From JAHDFB01 sp964607315 (GTDB taxonomy: Bacteria; Bacteroidota; Bacteroidia; Chitinophagales; Saprospiraceae): a stretch of 36,118 nucleotides of DNA. The stretch is taken from NCBI GenBank assembly GCA_964607315.1, contig CAZSKA010000006.1, positions 1 through 36,118 of the forward strand, given 5' to 3'. The position numbers and the translations under genes were made by a program. Of this stretch, positions 8,229 to 15,113 are shown piece by piece (positions within the stretch are counted from its first letter, which is position 1; the number at the start of each line of letters is the position of its first letter). The notes beneath the pieces were generated by a model. The model was not told the DNA's origin and did not search any database. It saw only the letters and a program-made list of their open reading frames with translations.

Positions 8229-8283
8229 AAATCCCCCTTCTTATGATTAGAATCTAAGCTTATCACAGATAAAAGGAGGATTT
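8229..8283 (-). promoter_or_regulatory. Inverted repeat that could hide the alpA ribosome-binding site
   Basis: On the minus-strand transcript, AAATCCTCCTT (complement of 8273-8283) can pair with AAGGGGGATTT (complement of 8229-8239), which contains the Shine-Dalgarno-like G run immediately before the alpA ATG. The two arms match at 10 of 11 positions, with a loop of about 33 nt. This resembles a simple anti-SD switch, but it could be an operator at DNA level. Confidence 0.35.
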
Positions 8284-8310
8284 ACGTAATTGCCAAAAAT
8301 AAAACGGAAA

Positions 8311-8895
8311 TCAGTTTCTAAATATAGAATGGTCTATCTTATCACTAAATAGATCATAAGATTTATTAACGACATCACGAATAGTGTTATCATCAATTTC
8401 TAATCCTGCTCTTTCTATTGCGTCTCGAAATTTTGCTGTAGAAGGATTCTTCGCACTATCAGGATTGTATTTATACTTTATTGCCATTGAAAGTACTATT
8501 TTATATAGTTGCTTATTCCTTTTAGGGTTGTTGTATGTATTATGTTCCACCTTAGGAGCTTTGCCAATCGATTCTATTGTATTACGGAACTCTGTAAATA
8601 TCGGTAATTCCTTTTTAACAGCCCATTTGTAACATTTGATTGGTGTTTCATGTGGTTTAATTGAACCTGAACGAACGGCGTCAATGACCAATTGATGCAT
8701 CTTTTTATACTCTTCAATGATTGGAACAAACTCATTCGCTACCCTCAGATTCTCTTGTTCTTTTATAAACTGATGGTTTAAATATAATGGATTATATCCC
8801 AACAGTAATGAGCAAATTTGCTCAATATCCCAATGGTCAAACTTGACCCAAAACTCATAATCTGCGACTATATTATTGTATTGACTTTTCATCAT
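8311..8895 (-). CDS. Element-associated hypothetical protein (194 aa)
   Basis: Soluble 194-aa protein containing the aromatic N-terminal stretch YEFWVKFDHWDIEQICSLLLGYNP and basic helical parts. Proteins of this kind often sit next to alpA and integrase genes in integrative elements, but the function is not known to me. It precedes alpA on the same strand with an 82-bp gap, so the two likely share a promoter in the attachment region upstream. Two in-frame ATGs are adjacent (8895 and 8892). Confidence 0.6.
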   Translation of the reverse strand: MMKSQYNNIVADYEFWVKFDHWDIEQICSLLLGYNPLYLNHQFIKEQENLRVANEFVPIIEEYKKMHQLVIDAVRSGSIKPHETPIKCYKWAVKKELPIFTEFRNTIESIGKAPKVEHNTYNNPKRNKQLYKIVLSMAIKYKYNPDSAKNPSTAKFRDAIERAGLEIDDNTIRDVVNKSYDLFSDKIDHSIFRN

Positions 8896-9073
8896 TCACT
8901 TATCTCCTTTTAATTGAAAAGTGCAGCAAAGCACAACTAAAAGCTGTGCATCAAGTGAATGTTTCAAAATGAGACTTGAATCATATTATTACAATAATTA
9001 CTTGTTGCAATTGAGTGACATTTTGTTATAGAGAATTGATAGTTTTTAAAGAAGTTGGGTTATATTTTAAGTA

Positions 9074-9340
9074 AGCTTACAAGTATTGGGGGTTAAAGTG
9101 GGGGTTGAAATTTATATAAAAAAATATATCTCAAGTTAAAACAATAAGTTAGGGCTTCAATGTTGAAGACACCGACTCCGCCAGCTAACGGTTTTTAGAA
9201 GTCCAACAAAGTCTTGAAGCCCCCGGAAAAGCAAATGATTCATAAGAAAGCTTGTCCATTAAAATCCATTGACATTTCGAATAATTGGGGGTAAAAAGGG
9301 GGTTAAATTAACCCCTAAATACAAATAGACCCCCCCCCAT
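9074..9340 (+). other. Attachment-site-like region with integrase arm repeats and core
   Basis: Two similar G-rich blocks flank a central palindromic region: ATTGGGGGTTAAAGTGGGGG near 9083-9105 and ATTGGGGGTAAAAAGGGGG near 9282-9302. The centre has a 9-bp inverted repeat, GGGCTTCAA (9152-9160) with TTGAAGCCC (9214-9222). A tighter palindrome, CTTCAA-TG-TTGAAG, lies at 9155-9168. Between them, CGACTCCGCCAGCT (9174-9187) resembles the 3' end of tmRNA genes, a common target of P4-type integrases. Arm sites on both sides of a core are what an attP looks like. The stretch 8896-9073 shows nothing else recognisable. Confidence 0.5.
9330..9338 (+). repeat. C9 homopolymer immediately before the integrase start
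   Basis: Nine consecutive C residues end three bases before the integrase ATG, in a very AT-rich genome. Homopolymers of this length can slip during replication, changing the leader spacing and so the translation of the integrase. No upstream in-frame ATG makes it a coding phase switch. Confidence 0.6.
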
Positions 9341-9341
9341 C

Positions 9342-10520
9342 ATGAAGCTGACTGATAAAGCCATTAAAGCATTGGAAAGTAAGGAAAAACAATATAAAGT
9401 ATCTGACGGGCAAGGTCTTTATGTTCTGGTTCATCCAAATGGTTCTAAATATTGGAAACTAAAATATAGGATTCGCAATAAAGAGAAGGCTCTATCTATT
9501 GGCAAATATCCAGAGGTAAGTTTAGCTGAAGCTAGAGAAGAGGTTTTCCATGCAAAGAAACAATTAAAAGAGGGTATAGACCTTTCGCAAAAGAAGCAAC
9601 TCGACAAACTCATGCTTGCGACCTCTGCGTCCAATAGTTTTGAAGAAATAGCTAGAGAGTGGCACGATAACCAGAAAGATAGTTGGACAGAAAGGCATGC
9701 TAATTACGTTTTACGTAGGATTGAAGCTGATTTATTTGGTCCACTTGGTAACAGACCTATAAGTGAAATCAAATCACCTGAACTTTTAGCTGTCTTGCGA
9801 CTAGTTGAAAAAAGAGGTGCCATTGATATTGCAAAAAGATTACTGCAAACCTCAGGTCAAATATTCAGATATGCAGTAGCCACAGGTAAAACAGATAGAG
9901 ATATCACATCTGACCTGAAAGGTGCTTTAAAAACAAGGGTGAAGACAAACTATTCATATCTACGTCCTGAAGAATTTGGAGAGTTTTGTGCCGCTCTAGA
10001 AAAATATAAAGGCGAATATCAAACCAAATTAGGACTCAAGCTTCTTATCCACACTTTCGTAAGGACTAAAGAGCTAAGAGGTGCAAAGTGGGATGAGATT
10101 AGTTTTGAAACCCGACTATGGAAAATTCCTGCTATTAGAATGAAAATGCGAAAAGAACATTGGATTCCGCTATCTGCTCAGGTGATAGAAATTTTACATG
10201 AGATTAAAGCGATATCATCTGGAAGTGAGTATCTCTTCCCAAATGTAAATAACCCGCGTAAATTCATGAGTGAGAACACTTTGCTTTATGCCATGTATCG
10301 ATTAGGATATCATGGAAGAGCAACAGTTCATGGATTCAGGGCGACAGCCTCTACAATCCTAAATGAGAATGAATTCAATCGTGACCATATTGAATTGCAA
10401 CTTGCCCATTCACCTCAAGGAACAAGAGCTAGCTATAATCACGCACAGTATTTAGAGCAAAGAAGGGATATGATGCAATGGTATTCTGATTTCATTGATA
10501 GCTTTAAGCCTATAAATTGA
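9342..10520 (+). CDS. P4-type tyrosine integrase with arm-binding domain (DUF4102)
   Basis: This 392-aa site-specific recombinase would integrate and excise an element. The N-terminal arm-binding DUF4102 domain spans about 1-90 (KYWKLKYRIRNKEKALSIGKYPEVSLAEAR). A core-binding SAM-like domain follows (about 100-190), then the catalytic domain. The tyrosine recombinase residues can be read as R241 (VRTKELRG), a Lys near 271, H330-x-x-R333 (HGFR), H356 and nucleophile Y365 in ASYNHAQYLEQRR, all intact. It is translated from the ATG after a C9 run, and an in-frame TAA upstream excludes a longer start. This integrase class usually targets tRNA or tmRNA 3' ends. Confidence 0.95.
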   Translation: MKLTDKAIKALESKEKQYKVSDGQGLYVLVHPNGSKYWKLKYRIRNKEKALSIGKYPEVSLAEAREEVFHAKKQLKEGIDLSQKKQLDKLMLATSASNSFEEIAREWHDNQKDSWTERHANYVLRRIEADLFGPLGNRPISEIKSPELLAVLRLVEKRGAIDIAKRLLQTSGQIFRYAVATGKTDRDITSDLKGALKTRVKTNYSYLRPEEFGEFCAALEKYKGEYQTKLGLKLLIHTFVRTKELRGAKWDEISFETRLWKIPAIRMKMRKEHWIPLSAQVIEILHEIKAISSGSEYLFPNVNNPRKFMSENTLLYAMYRLGYHGRATVHGFRATASTILNENEFNRDHIELQLAHSPQGTRASYNHAQYLEQRRDMMQWYSDFIDSFKPIN

Positions 10521-10599
10521 TACTATAGAAATTCAATCATTACCACTGTTAGACTAACTATAGTAAGCTTTAATAGATGCCTGCTAGAACCTCCCAAAC

Positions 10600-10827
10600 T
10601 TATAATAACTTTAATAAAGTTACAATTAATCCAACTATTACAAACGATTGAAGGAACATAGCTTTGTAAATCTTCGCTTCTAACTCAGAAGAATCTGCTT
10701 TAGTCATAAGTGAAGAAGTATCTATTGTTTCCATTGCTTTTGTAATTGCTCTGGCTTTTTTCTTTTCTAGTACTGACTCTTCAAGAAGCTCTAAAACTTT
10801 TCTGCTATTAATTAATATTGTACTTAT
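10600..10827 (-). CDS. Small coiled-coil plus C-terminal membrane segment protein (hidden ORF)
   Basis: This frame ends at TAA 10600-10602 and is open for 76 codons. It reads AGSR-type helix (SRKVLELLEESVLEKKKARAI), then TKADSSELEAKIYK and a terminal hydrophobic anchor FVIVGLIVTLLKLL. That is the layout of DUF1640/CCDC90-like small coiled-coil membrane proteins. No ATG begins the long form. ATA at 10825-10827, nine bases after a GGAG, sits where a start would be expected, and the first in-frame ATG (10732-10734) gives only 44 aa and cuts the coiled coil. The start is therefore either non-canonical or mutated. It fills most of the gap between the integrase and SSB genes. Confidence 0.45.
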   Translation of the reverse strand: MSTILINSRKVLELLEESVLEKKKARAITKAMETIDTSSLMTKADSSELEAKIYKAMFLQSFVIVGLIVTLLKLL

Positions 10828-10894
10828 TATAAGTTACTCCTGTTTCAAAAACATTATATCACGAGTATAGATAAAAAGGAAGAAAATATATTGA

Positions 10895-10920
10895 ATAGAG
10901 GGCTAATTAAAGCCCTCTAT
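10895..10920 (-). terminator. Terminator hairpin of the SSB gene
   Basis: ATAGAGGGCT and AGCCCTCTAT form a perfect 10-bp stem with a 6-nt loop (AATTAA), starting 10 bp beyond the SSB stop. On the minus strand it is followed by a T-rich stretch. It most likely ends SSB transcription. Confidence 0.75.
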
Positions 10921-10930
10921 ATGTAAGCTT

Positions 10931-11263
10931 CTACCTTAAAGAAGCATCTTCAATTTTGGTTACAACCAAGGAAGCTTCTTTCTTATATTTAGAGCCTTCG
11001 ATAGGAAGATAGTCCAAACTAGAAGTTACTTTGATTCTATCTTTTGAAGTTAGACCTTTTATAGCTTCAATGATATTTGGATTAAAAACCACTAGCTTGT
11101 GCCATATGGTGTTCTTTGCCATCCATTTTCCAGTATTGGAATCTTTATAACTTTCAGTCGTTGCCATTGAAAAACTTGCAAAACTCTTAGATGTTGAATC
11201 TATGATGCGAACGCCTTGTTTACCAATATTACCAGTTAGTTCTACTTTATTATTGATACTCAT
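10931..11263 (-). CDS. ssb: Single-stranded DNA-binding protein (short SSB)
   Basis: The 110-aa OB-fold protein begins MSINNKVELTGNIGKQGVRI and contains FASFSMATTESYKD and NTIWHKLVVFNPN, the strand pattern of bacterial SSB (xxLiGnlgkdpe..., fslat...). It lacks the long acidic C-terminal tail used for protein partners, as short SSBs of mobile elements often do. It would coat transferred or replicating single-stranded DNA of the element. It is divergent from the SIR2-like gene, with a structured intergenic region between them. Confidence 0.85.
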   Translation of the reverse strand: MSINNKVELTGNIGKQGVRIIDSTSKSFASFSMATTESYKDSNTGKWMAKNTIWHKLVVFNPNIIEAIKGLTSKDRIKVTSSLDYLPIEGSKYKKEASLVVTKIEDASLR

Positions 11264-11328
11264 TTTATTTCTCCATTAAGTTTATAAAAATTTATGCCTC
11301 TCAAATGATGCATTTAGGAGAAGAATTC

Positions 11329-11408
11329 TGCAAGCAGACGAGACTGCGAAAAGCAAAAAACGGAAGGCTTCCGAATCTTGATAGGGAAAACCGTTTTTTC
11401 TTTTGCAG
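11329..11408 (+). other. Clustered hairpins in a divergent intergenic region (candidate oriT, origin or ncRNA)
   Basis: Within 80 bp there are several palindromes. CTGC-AA-GCAG lies at 11329-11338 and GCAG-loop-CTGC at 11334-11347. A long imperfect stem pairs CTGCGAAAAGCAAAAAACGG (11344-11363) with CCGTTTTTTCTTTTGCAG (11391-11408), and an inner hairpin GGAAG-G-CTTCC lies at about 11362-11372. A stem ending in T6CT4 resembles a terminator. However, it lies between two divergent promoters with no gene ending there, so a replication/transfer origin or a small RNA is more plausible. Confidence 0.45.
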
Positions 11409-11480
11409 ATTTATGCAAATGCCAAAACATGAGGCGAATTTTAAATTGATTGGAGGAAATTAATGTGTTGTTCAAAGAAT

Positions 11481-11520
11481 AGGTAAATTTGAGTCATAAC
11501 AGGTAAGTTAAACCCATAAA
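11481..11520 (+). repeat. Tandem 20-bp direct repeats
   Basis: 11481-11500 and 11501-11520 are head-to-tail 20-bp units sharing AGGTAA-x-TT at the front and CATAA at the back, with a variable middle. Exactly spaced direct repeats of this size resemble iterons or operator repeats. They lie about 50 bp before the SIR2-like gene. Only two units are present, so they may be coincidental. Confidence 0.4.
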
Positions 11521-11571
11521 ATCATTCACTCGAAAGCTGAATTTGCAGTAATATCAATTTAAAATTAATCT

Positions 11572-12609
11572 ATGTCTAAAACAACATATTACATCGGTGC
11601 AGGAGCAAGTTTTCATAGCCTTCCATTGGTTAACTCAATACCCGAAAGAATGGAGGTATTTTATGAGTATGTAAAAGAAAGGAATCAAAAAGGCTTCTTG
11701 AAAAGCGACTTTACCGAGACTTATTTGAAGGAGCTTTCTATTTTAATTCACGAAATCAAAAACAGCACCTCTATTGATTCCTATGCTAAGGAATTATATA
11801 ATAGAAATGACATAATGAAACATATGCGATTAAAGGCAATACTTTCTGGATTTTTATCTTTTGAGCAGATTGAAAAATCAGAGGATTTCAAAAACTTCTT
11901 AAAGGGCTATAATGATGAATATCTTTATGAAAACATGACTAACACCATTGATAAACGATATCGGACCTTCTGGTCAGAATTGACTAATCAACAGGATAGA
12001 GTACCTTCAAAGGACTTTAACATTTTATCTTGGAATTATGATTCCCAATTTGAAAGCGCTTACTCAAGACAACAAGGATGTTCGCTAACAATGTCTCAAC
12101 AACAGCTTAATGTTTATCCATCAATAAATTCTACTTACAAAGAAGATCGGTTTTCTATAATTAAATTGAACGGTACAGCAGGATTGTTAAGGTCTCACAA
12201 TAGTAATAATAATAGCAATTTATTTTATTTCGATAGAGATAAAACAAGCGATGGAATTCTAGATTATATGATTAACCATCTAAAAAGAAACTATTCACGT
12301 TCTTTTTCTGACCCTCAGTTAAAATTTGCTTGGGAACTTGAAGGAGAAGTAAATCTTGCAAGAAAATATGCAAAGGAGATTATGAGGGAGGCAGAAATAT
12401 TGATAGTCATAGGCTATTCTTTTCCTAAGTATAATAAAGAAATAGATAAAAACATATTGAGTAGTGCTAATAAACTAAAGCGGATTTATTACCAAGCACC
12501 CGCTTCAGATGTCGAAAGCCAAATGGATAATTTATTCAAACTAAACGAAAGGTTTATTGAAATTACGAAGCCAATAACAAAACTGGATAGTTTTTATAAT
12601 CCGTATTAG
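11572..12609 (+). CDS. SIR2-like domain protein, probable NAD-linked defence gene
   Basis: 345-aa protein. The N-terminus YYIGAGASFHS carries the nucleotide-binding GAGAS motif. ILSWNYDSQFE matches the SIR2-type (T/S)xNYDxxxE motif, SIIKLNGTAG corresponds to the KLHG element, and ILIVIGYSFPKYNKEID to the terminal GYS...D motif. This architecture is found in bacterial anti-phage SIR2-like NADases (known family behaviour). Whether this one cleaves NAD is not shown. No second effector domain is fused. It has its own rho-independent terminator, so it is a single-gene unit located as cargo next to the integrase/SSB region. Confidence 0.75.
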   Translation: MSKTTYYIGAGASFHSLPLVNSIPERMEVFYEYVKERNQKGFLKSDFTETYLKELSILIHEIKNSTSIDSYAKELYNRNDIMKHMRLKAILSGFLSFEQIEKSEDFKNFLKGYNDEYLYENMTNTIDKRYRTFWSELTNQQDRVPSKDFNILSWNYDSQFESAYSRQQGCSLTMSQQQLNVYPSINSTYKEDRFSIIKLNGTAGLLRSHNSNNNSNLFYFDRDKTSDGILDYMINHLKRNYSRSFSDPQLKFAWELEGEVNLARKYAKEIMREAEILIVIGYSFPKYNKEIDKNILSSANKLKRIYYQAPASDVESQMDNLFKLNERFIEITKPITKLDSFYNPY

Positions 12610-12622
12610 GGAGGTAGTTTTT

Positions 12623-12645
12623 TTGACTTTGAGTCAATTTTTTTT
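12623..12645 (+). terminator. Rho-independent terminator after the SIR2-like gene
   Basis: TTGACT, loop TTG, AGTCAA (12623-12637), followed by eight T residues. It starts 13 bp after the SIR2-like stop codon, a classic intrinsic terminator. Confidence 0.8.
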
Positions 12646-12737
12646 ACTGAATGTAAAATTGACGACACTTATTACCATAACATATCACAATTTTGAACAA
12701 TCAATAATTTAACTTTACTTGTCCAGCTACCTCACTT

Positions 12738-13535
12738 ATGCGTAAATCGGACAAAAATAGGAATTCATTCAAGTTGTTTCACACAACCAGTACACTAAAT
12801 CTTCCTAGATATTCCATAAGTGATATTAATAATAAGCATGTTAAAGATGGGGAGTTTTTCTATTTAGTGTCTCTTATCAAGCAGGAGATTATTAAGCAAA
12901 AAAATTTAGAAGTGATAGGGTGGGAAGAGGCAAAATGGGAAGAGATTTATAAAGCCTCTACTATTCCATTTACTAACGAATATGACCACAAGTTAAGCAC
13001 TTCAACTCTTGATTACCTTTTAGAAAATAAAGAGCTTTTTCCATCAAAGTTTAAATCAAAGAAAGTGATTTTCACAAGAGATAGAAAGCGGAAATTACGG
13101 TTTAATAGAGAATCTCAATTTATTGACTTGGAAGAATTTGAGAATGATTTAATTTTGATGGTGGAGGGAAAAAATGTTCGTCCAGAGATTGAACCTCGAT
13201 TCATTCAAACTGGAGCATTTTATAATAAAAGGGATGAGATTTACCTAAATCATTCGATTCAGATAAACAAAAACACAATTAATGCTTTTGTAGACACACT
13301 TGGAAAACAAAAGTCAAGAATTCTACAATTAGGATTTTCAGGTTTAACTATTCCCGAGATTAAGGCAACTTTAGAGAAGAATGGAATGAAAAGAAAAAAT
13401 ATTACCAATCTTGTTTCAAGTCTCAATGGTAAACTAAATCAAAAATTTAACAGTAATGGGCATGATTTTAGCTATTTTTGTGAGACGTACAGGGTGTTGC
13501 TTGATAAGGAAGAGTTAACGAGATATCTCACCTGA
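12738..13535 (+). CDS. Hypothetical protein with C-terminal helix-turn-helix-like region (265 aa)
   Basis: Basic, soluble 265-aa protein. The C-terminal part (FVDTLGKQKSRILQLGFSGLTIPEIKATLEKN...KRKNITNLVSSLNGKLNQ) looks like a LuxR/sigma-type helix-turn-helix in which IPEIKATL and KNITNLVSSL are helices. A regulatory or DNA-binding role is therefore likely, though no family is recognised. It is separated from the SIR2-like gene by a terminator, so it is an independent unit. Its 3' end overlaps the convergent next gene by 21 bp. Confidence 0.55.
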   Translation: MRKSDKNRNSFKLFHTTSTLNLPRYSISDINNKHVKDGEFFYLVSLIKQEIIKQKNLEVIGWEEAKWEEIYKASTIPFTNEYDHKLSTSTLDYLLENKELFPSKFKSKKVIFTRDRKRKLRFNRESQFIDLEEFENDLILMVEGKNVRPEIEPRFIQTGAFYNKRDEIYLNHSIQINKNTINAFVDTLGKQKSRILQLGFSGLTIPEIKATLEKNGMKRKNITNLVSSLNGKLNQKFNSNGHDFSYFCETYRVLLDKEELTRYLT

Positions 13536-13946
13536 GTCTTTGGATTTATCAATATTTTCCAGATACCAATTTGTTACTCTTTCAAATCGCATATTAAATG
13601 CCTTACTTGTTCCATCCTTGTCAGGTTTTGAGTTAGGCAGAATATCTTTAAGAGAATCAGAAATTCTTGCTTCTTCAGCCAGCATACTTTTTCGAATATA
13701 AGTTATTATATCTTCCTTAGGAAATAATTGTTTGGCTTCTTTCAAGATTTCTTGAAGCTTTTCATTTTTATGTATCCATCCCCAATTAATGGCTCTGCCA
13801 TCAAGCTTATGTTTGTGGAATATCTCTTCTACGGATTTTATTTGAACCTCACTTTGTTCGTTCAGATCACTTTGCATTATAGTCTTAAAATTTGAATCGG
13901 TCAATGAAATTACAATTATACAGTCATTAATAAATGCGTTACCCAT
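13515..13946 (-). CDS. Hypothetical soluble protein (143 aa)
   Basis: Helical, acidic/basic mixed protein with no signal peptide, containing KLDGRAINWGWIHKNEKL and IRKSMLAEEARIS. No family is recognised. It overlaps the 3' end of the 12738-13535 gene by 21 bp in convergent orientation and starts divergently from the membrane gene at 14017, sharing a 70-bp promoter region. Confidence 0.5.
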   Translation of the reverse strand: MGNAFINDCIIVISLTDSNFKTIMQSDLNEQSEVQIKSVEEIFHKHKLDGRAINWGWIHKNEKLQEILKEAKQLFPKEDIITYIRKSMLAEEARISDSLKDILPNSKPDKDGTSKAFNMRFERVTNWYLENIDKSKDSGEISR

Positions 13947-14016
13947 GATTTCTCATGGTTTTAGGTACATAGTCGGTTCCGATATTTGTGTATTAGTTCA
14001 ATAAAATCACTTTATT

Positions 14017-14757
14017 ATGAAATTTTCACAAATTTTTAAGAATCTAAAAGAATTCTTTGATTGGTTAACGCATCTTGCTCCCTATTTGCTGGCTTCAATG
14101 ATAGTAACTTTTTTGGGAATACGAAATCCGAATATCATTCTATGGATTACAGCTATATCTTTGCTGCTTTTATTGTTAAACATAAACAGTGTTTTGCTTA
14201 ACATGAGAGCAACTGGAGATGAGAATCTAAATTCCCAACTCCCCTTAGTCACAGTTGTAAATAGGAATACAGAAGAAAGTAGTGAAAGTTATCCAAGGCT
14301 TATTTCTTATTTGGAATTGGCTCAGGAGACAATTCATATAATCTCACCTGCTAAAGGAAACAATTCTCTATCTAGAAAAGAATACTTAAAAAGAATAGAG
14401 TGGTTGGTTCGTCGAAAGAGAAGAAAAGATAAATCTTTTGTTTATAGTAGAATAGTTACTGGTGACTCAAGCAAAGACACCCTAATTATGGAACATTGTC
14501 GAAATATAAAAAAACTATCGAATGGAGGTTTGGAGACACAATGTAGTTTTTTACCTGAACTTGGAAATAGCCATCACTTCATTATCATTGATTCAAGAAT
14601 AGTGATTCTATTTTTTTCAAAACTTTGTAGAGAGCAGAACAAAATAGTATGTGATGATTCATGCCTATTTCATTTAGTTCTCCAGTATGAAGAAGCAGAA
14701 CCATATTTGAGATATCTCAGACAAGTACATAATCAGTTATCGAGAAGTGCAAATTAA
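14017..14757 (+). CDS. Two-pass membrane protein with PLD-like C-terminal domain
   Basis: 246 aa. Two hydrophobic segments (about 18-36, LAPYLLASMIVTFLG, and 41-61, ILWITAISLLLLLLN) are followed by a soluble domain. That domain has ETIHIISPA near residue 105 and HHFIIIDSRIVILFFS from 186, the arrangement of the phospholipase D superfamily (HxK...D...G/S.N), but the Lys is replaced by Phe. It could be a membrane-anchored, possibly inactive or divergent, PLD-fold protein. Such membrane plus PLD proteins occur in defence islands, which is inference. It is monocistronic, followed within 40 bp by a repeat and a YozE-like gene. Confidence 0.5.
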   Translation: MKFSQIFKNLKEFFDWLTHLAPYLLASMIVTFLGIRNPNIILWITAISLLLLLLNINSVLLNMRATGDENLNSQLPLVTVVNRNTEESSESYPRLISYLELAQETIHIISPAKGNNSLSRKEYLKRIEWLVRRKRRKDKSFVYSRIVTGDSSKDTLIMEHCRNIKKLSNGGLETQCSFLPELGNSHHFIIIDSRIVILFFSKLCREQNKIVCDDSCLFHLVLQYEEAEPYLRYLRQVHNQLSRSAN

Positions 14758-14788
14758 TTATAAGGTAATTACTAATTTCATGCTTGCT

Positions 14789-14826
14789 ATTAACACACCA
14801 TGAAAATTTTTATCTTTAGATTTAAA
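14789..14826 (+). repeat. 38-bp direct repeat, copy 1
   Basis: ATTAACACACCATGAAAA followed by a TTTATCTTTAGA/TTTAAA block. A near-identical copy is at 15880-15917, differing at two bases and one single-base insertion. Both contain TATCTTTA, close to the Bacteroidota -7 promoter box. The two copies bracket the YozE-like gene and the acetyltransferase gene. Confidence 0.8.
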
Positions 14827-14835
14827 AAATTTACA

Positions 14836-15057
14836 ATGAATAACTTTCTAAAATTCGTTAAAAAGTATCAAAATGAAGATTCGATAACTGGTGACTTTTG
14901 TTCTGATGTATTACGTGACAGAGATTTTCCTATTAACGGTATTGTAAAGCAAATGAAAGACCATGTAGAATTCAAGGCTTCCCAGCATGGTATCAGCGAC
15001 CAATTTACTGAATTTGTTGAAGCCTACAACACTTTTGTGCAAATTCAGAAAGATTAA
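14836..15057 (+). CDS. YozE SAM-like domain protein
   Basis: A 73-aa protein from the ATG at 14836 matches the YozE_SAM-like pattern: NFLKFVKKYQNEDSITGDFCSDVLRDRDFP, then an NGIVKQMKDHV helix and QFTEFVEAYNTF at the end. An upstream in-frame ATG at 14800 is discarded because it lies inside the 38-bp repeat and would add a non-family leader. The family is small, helical and of unknown function. A promoter-like TATCTTTA in the repeat lies about 20 bp before the start. Confidence 0.8.
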   Translation: MNNFLKFVKKYQNEDSITGDFCSDVLRDRDFPINGIVKQMKDHVEFKASQHGISDQFTEFVEAYNTFVQIQKD

Positions 15058-15113
15058 TTTCTTTCCAAAGGATATCTTTTGAAATTAATTGACAAGGCTC
15101 ATATGCAAGATTT

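Noticed and set aside
10521..10565. TACTATAG/CTATAGTA inverted repeat after the integrase gene as terminator
   Set aside because: The 29-bp loop, AT-rich stem and absence of a following T run make it a poor terminator.
11344..11408. Stem ending in a T run as a transcription terminator
   Set aside because: It lies between two divergent genes with nothing ending there, and its loop is large.
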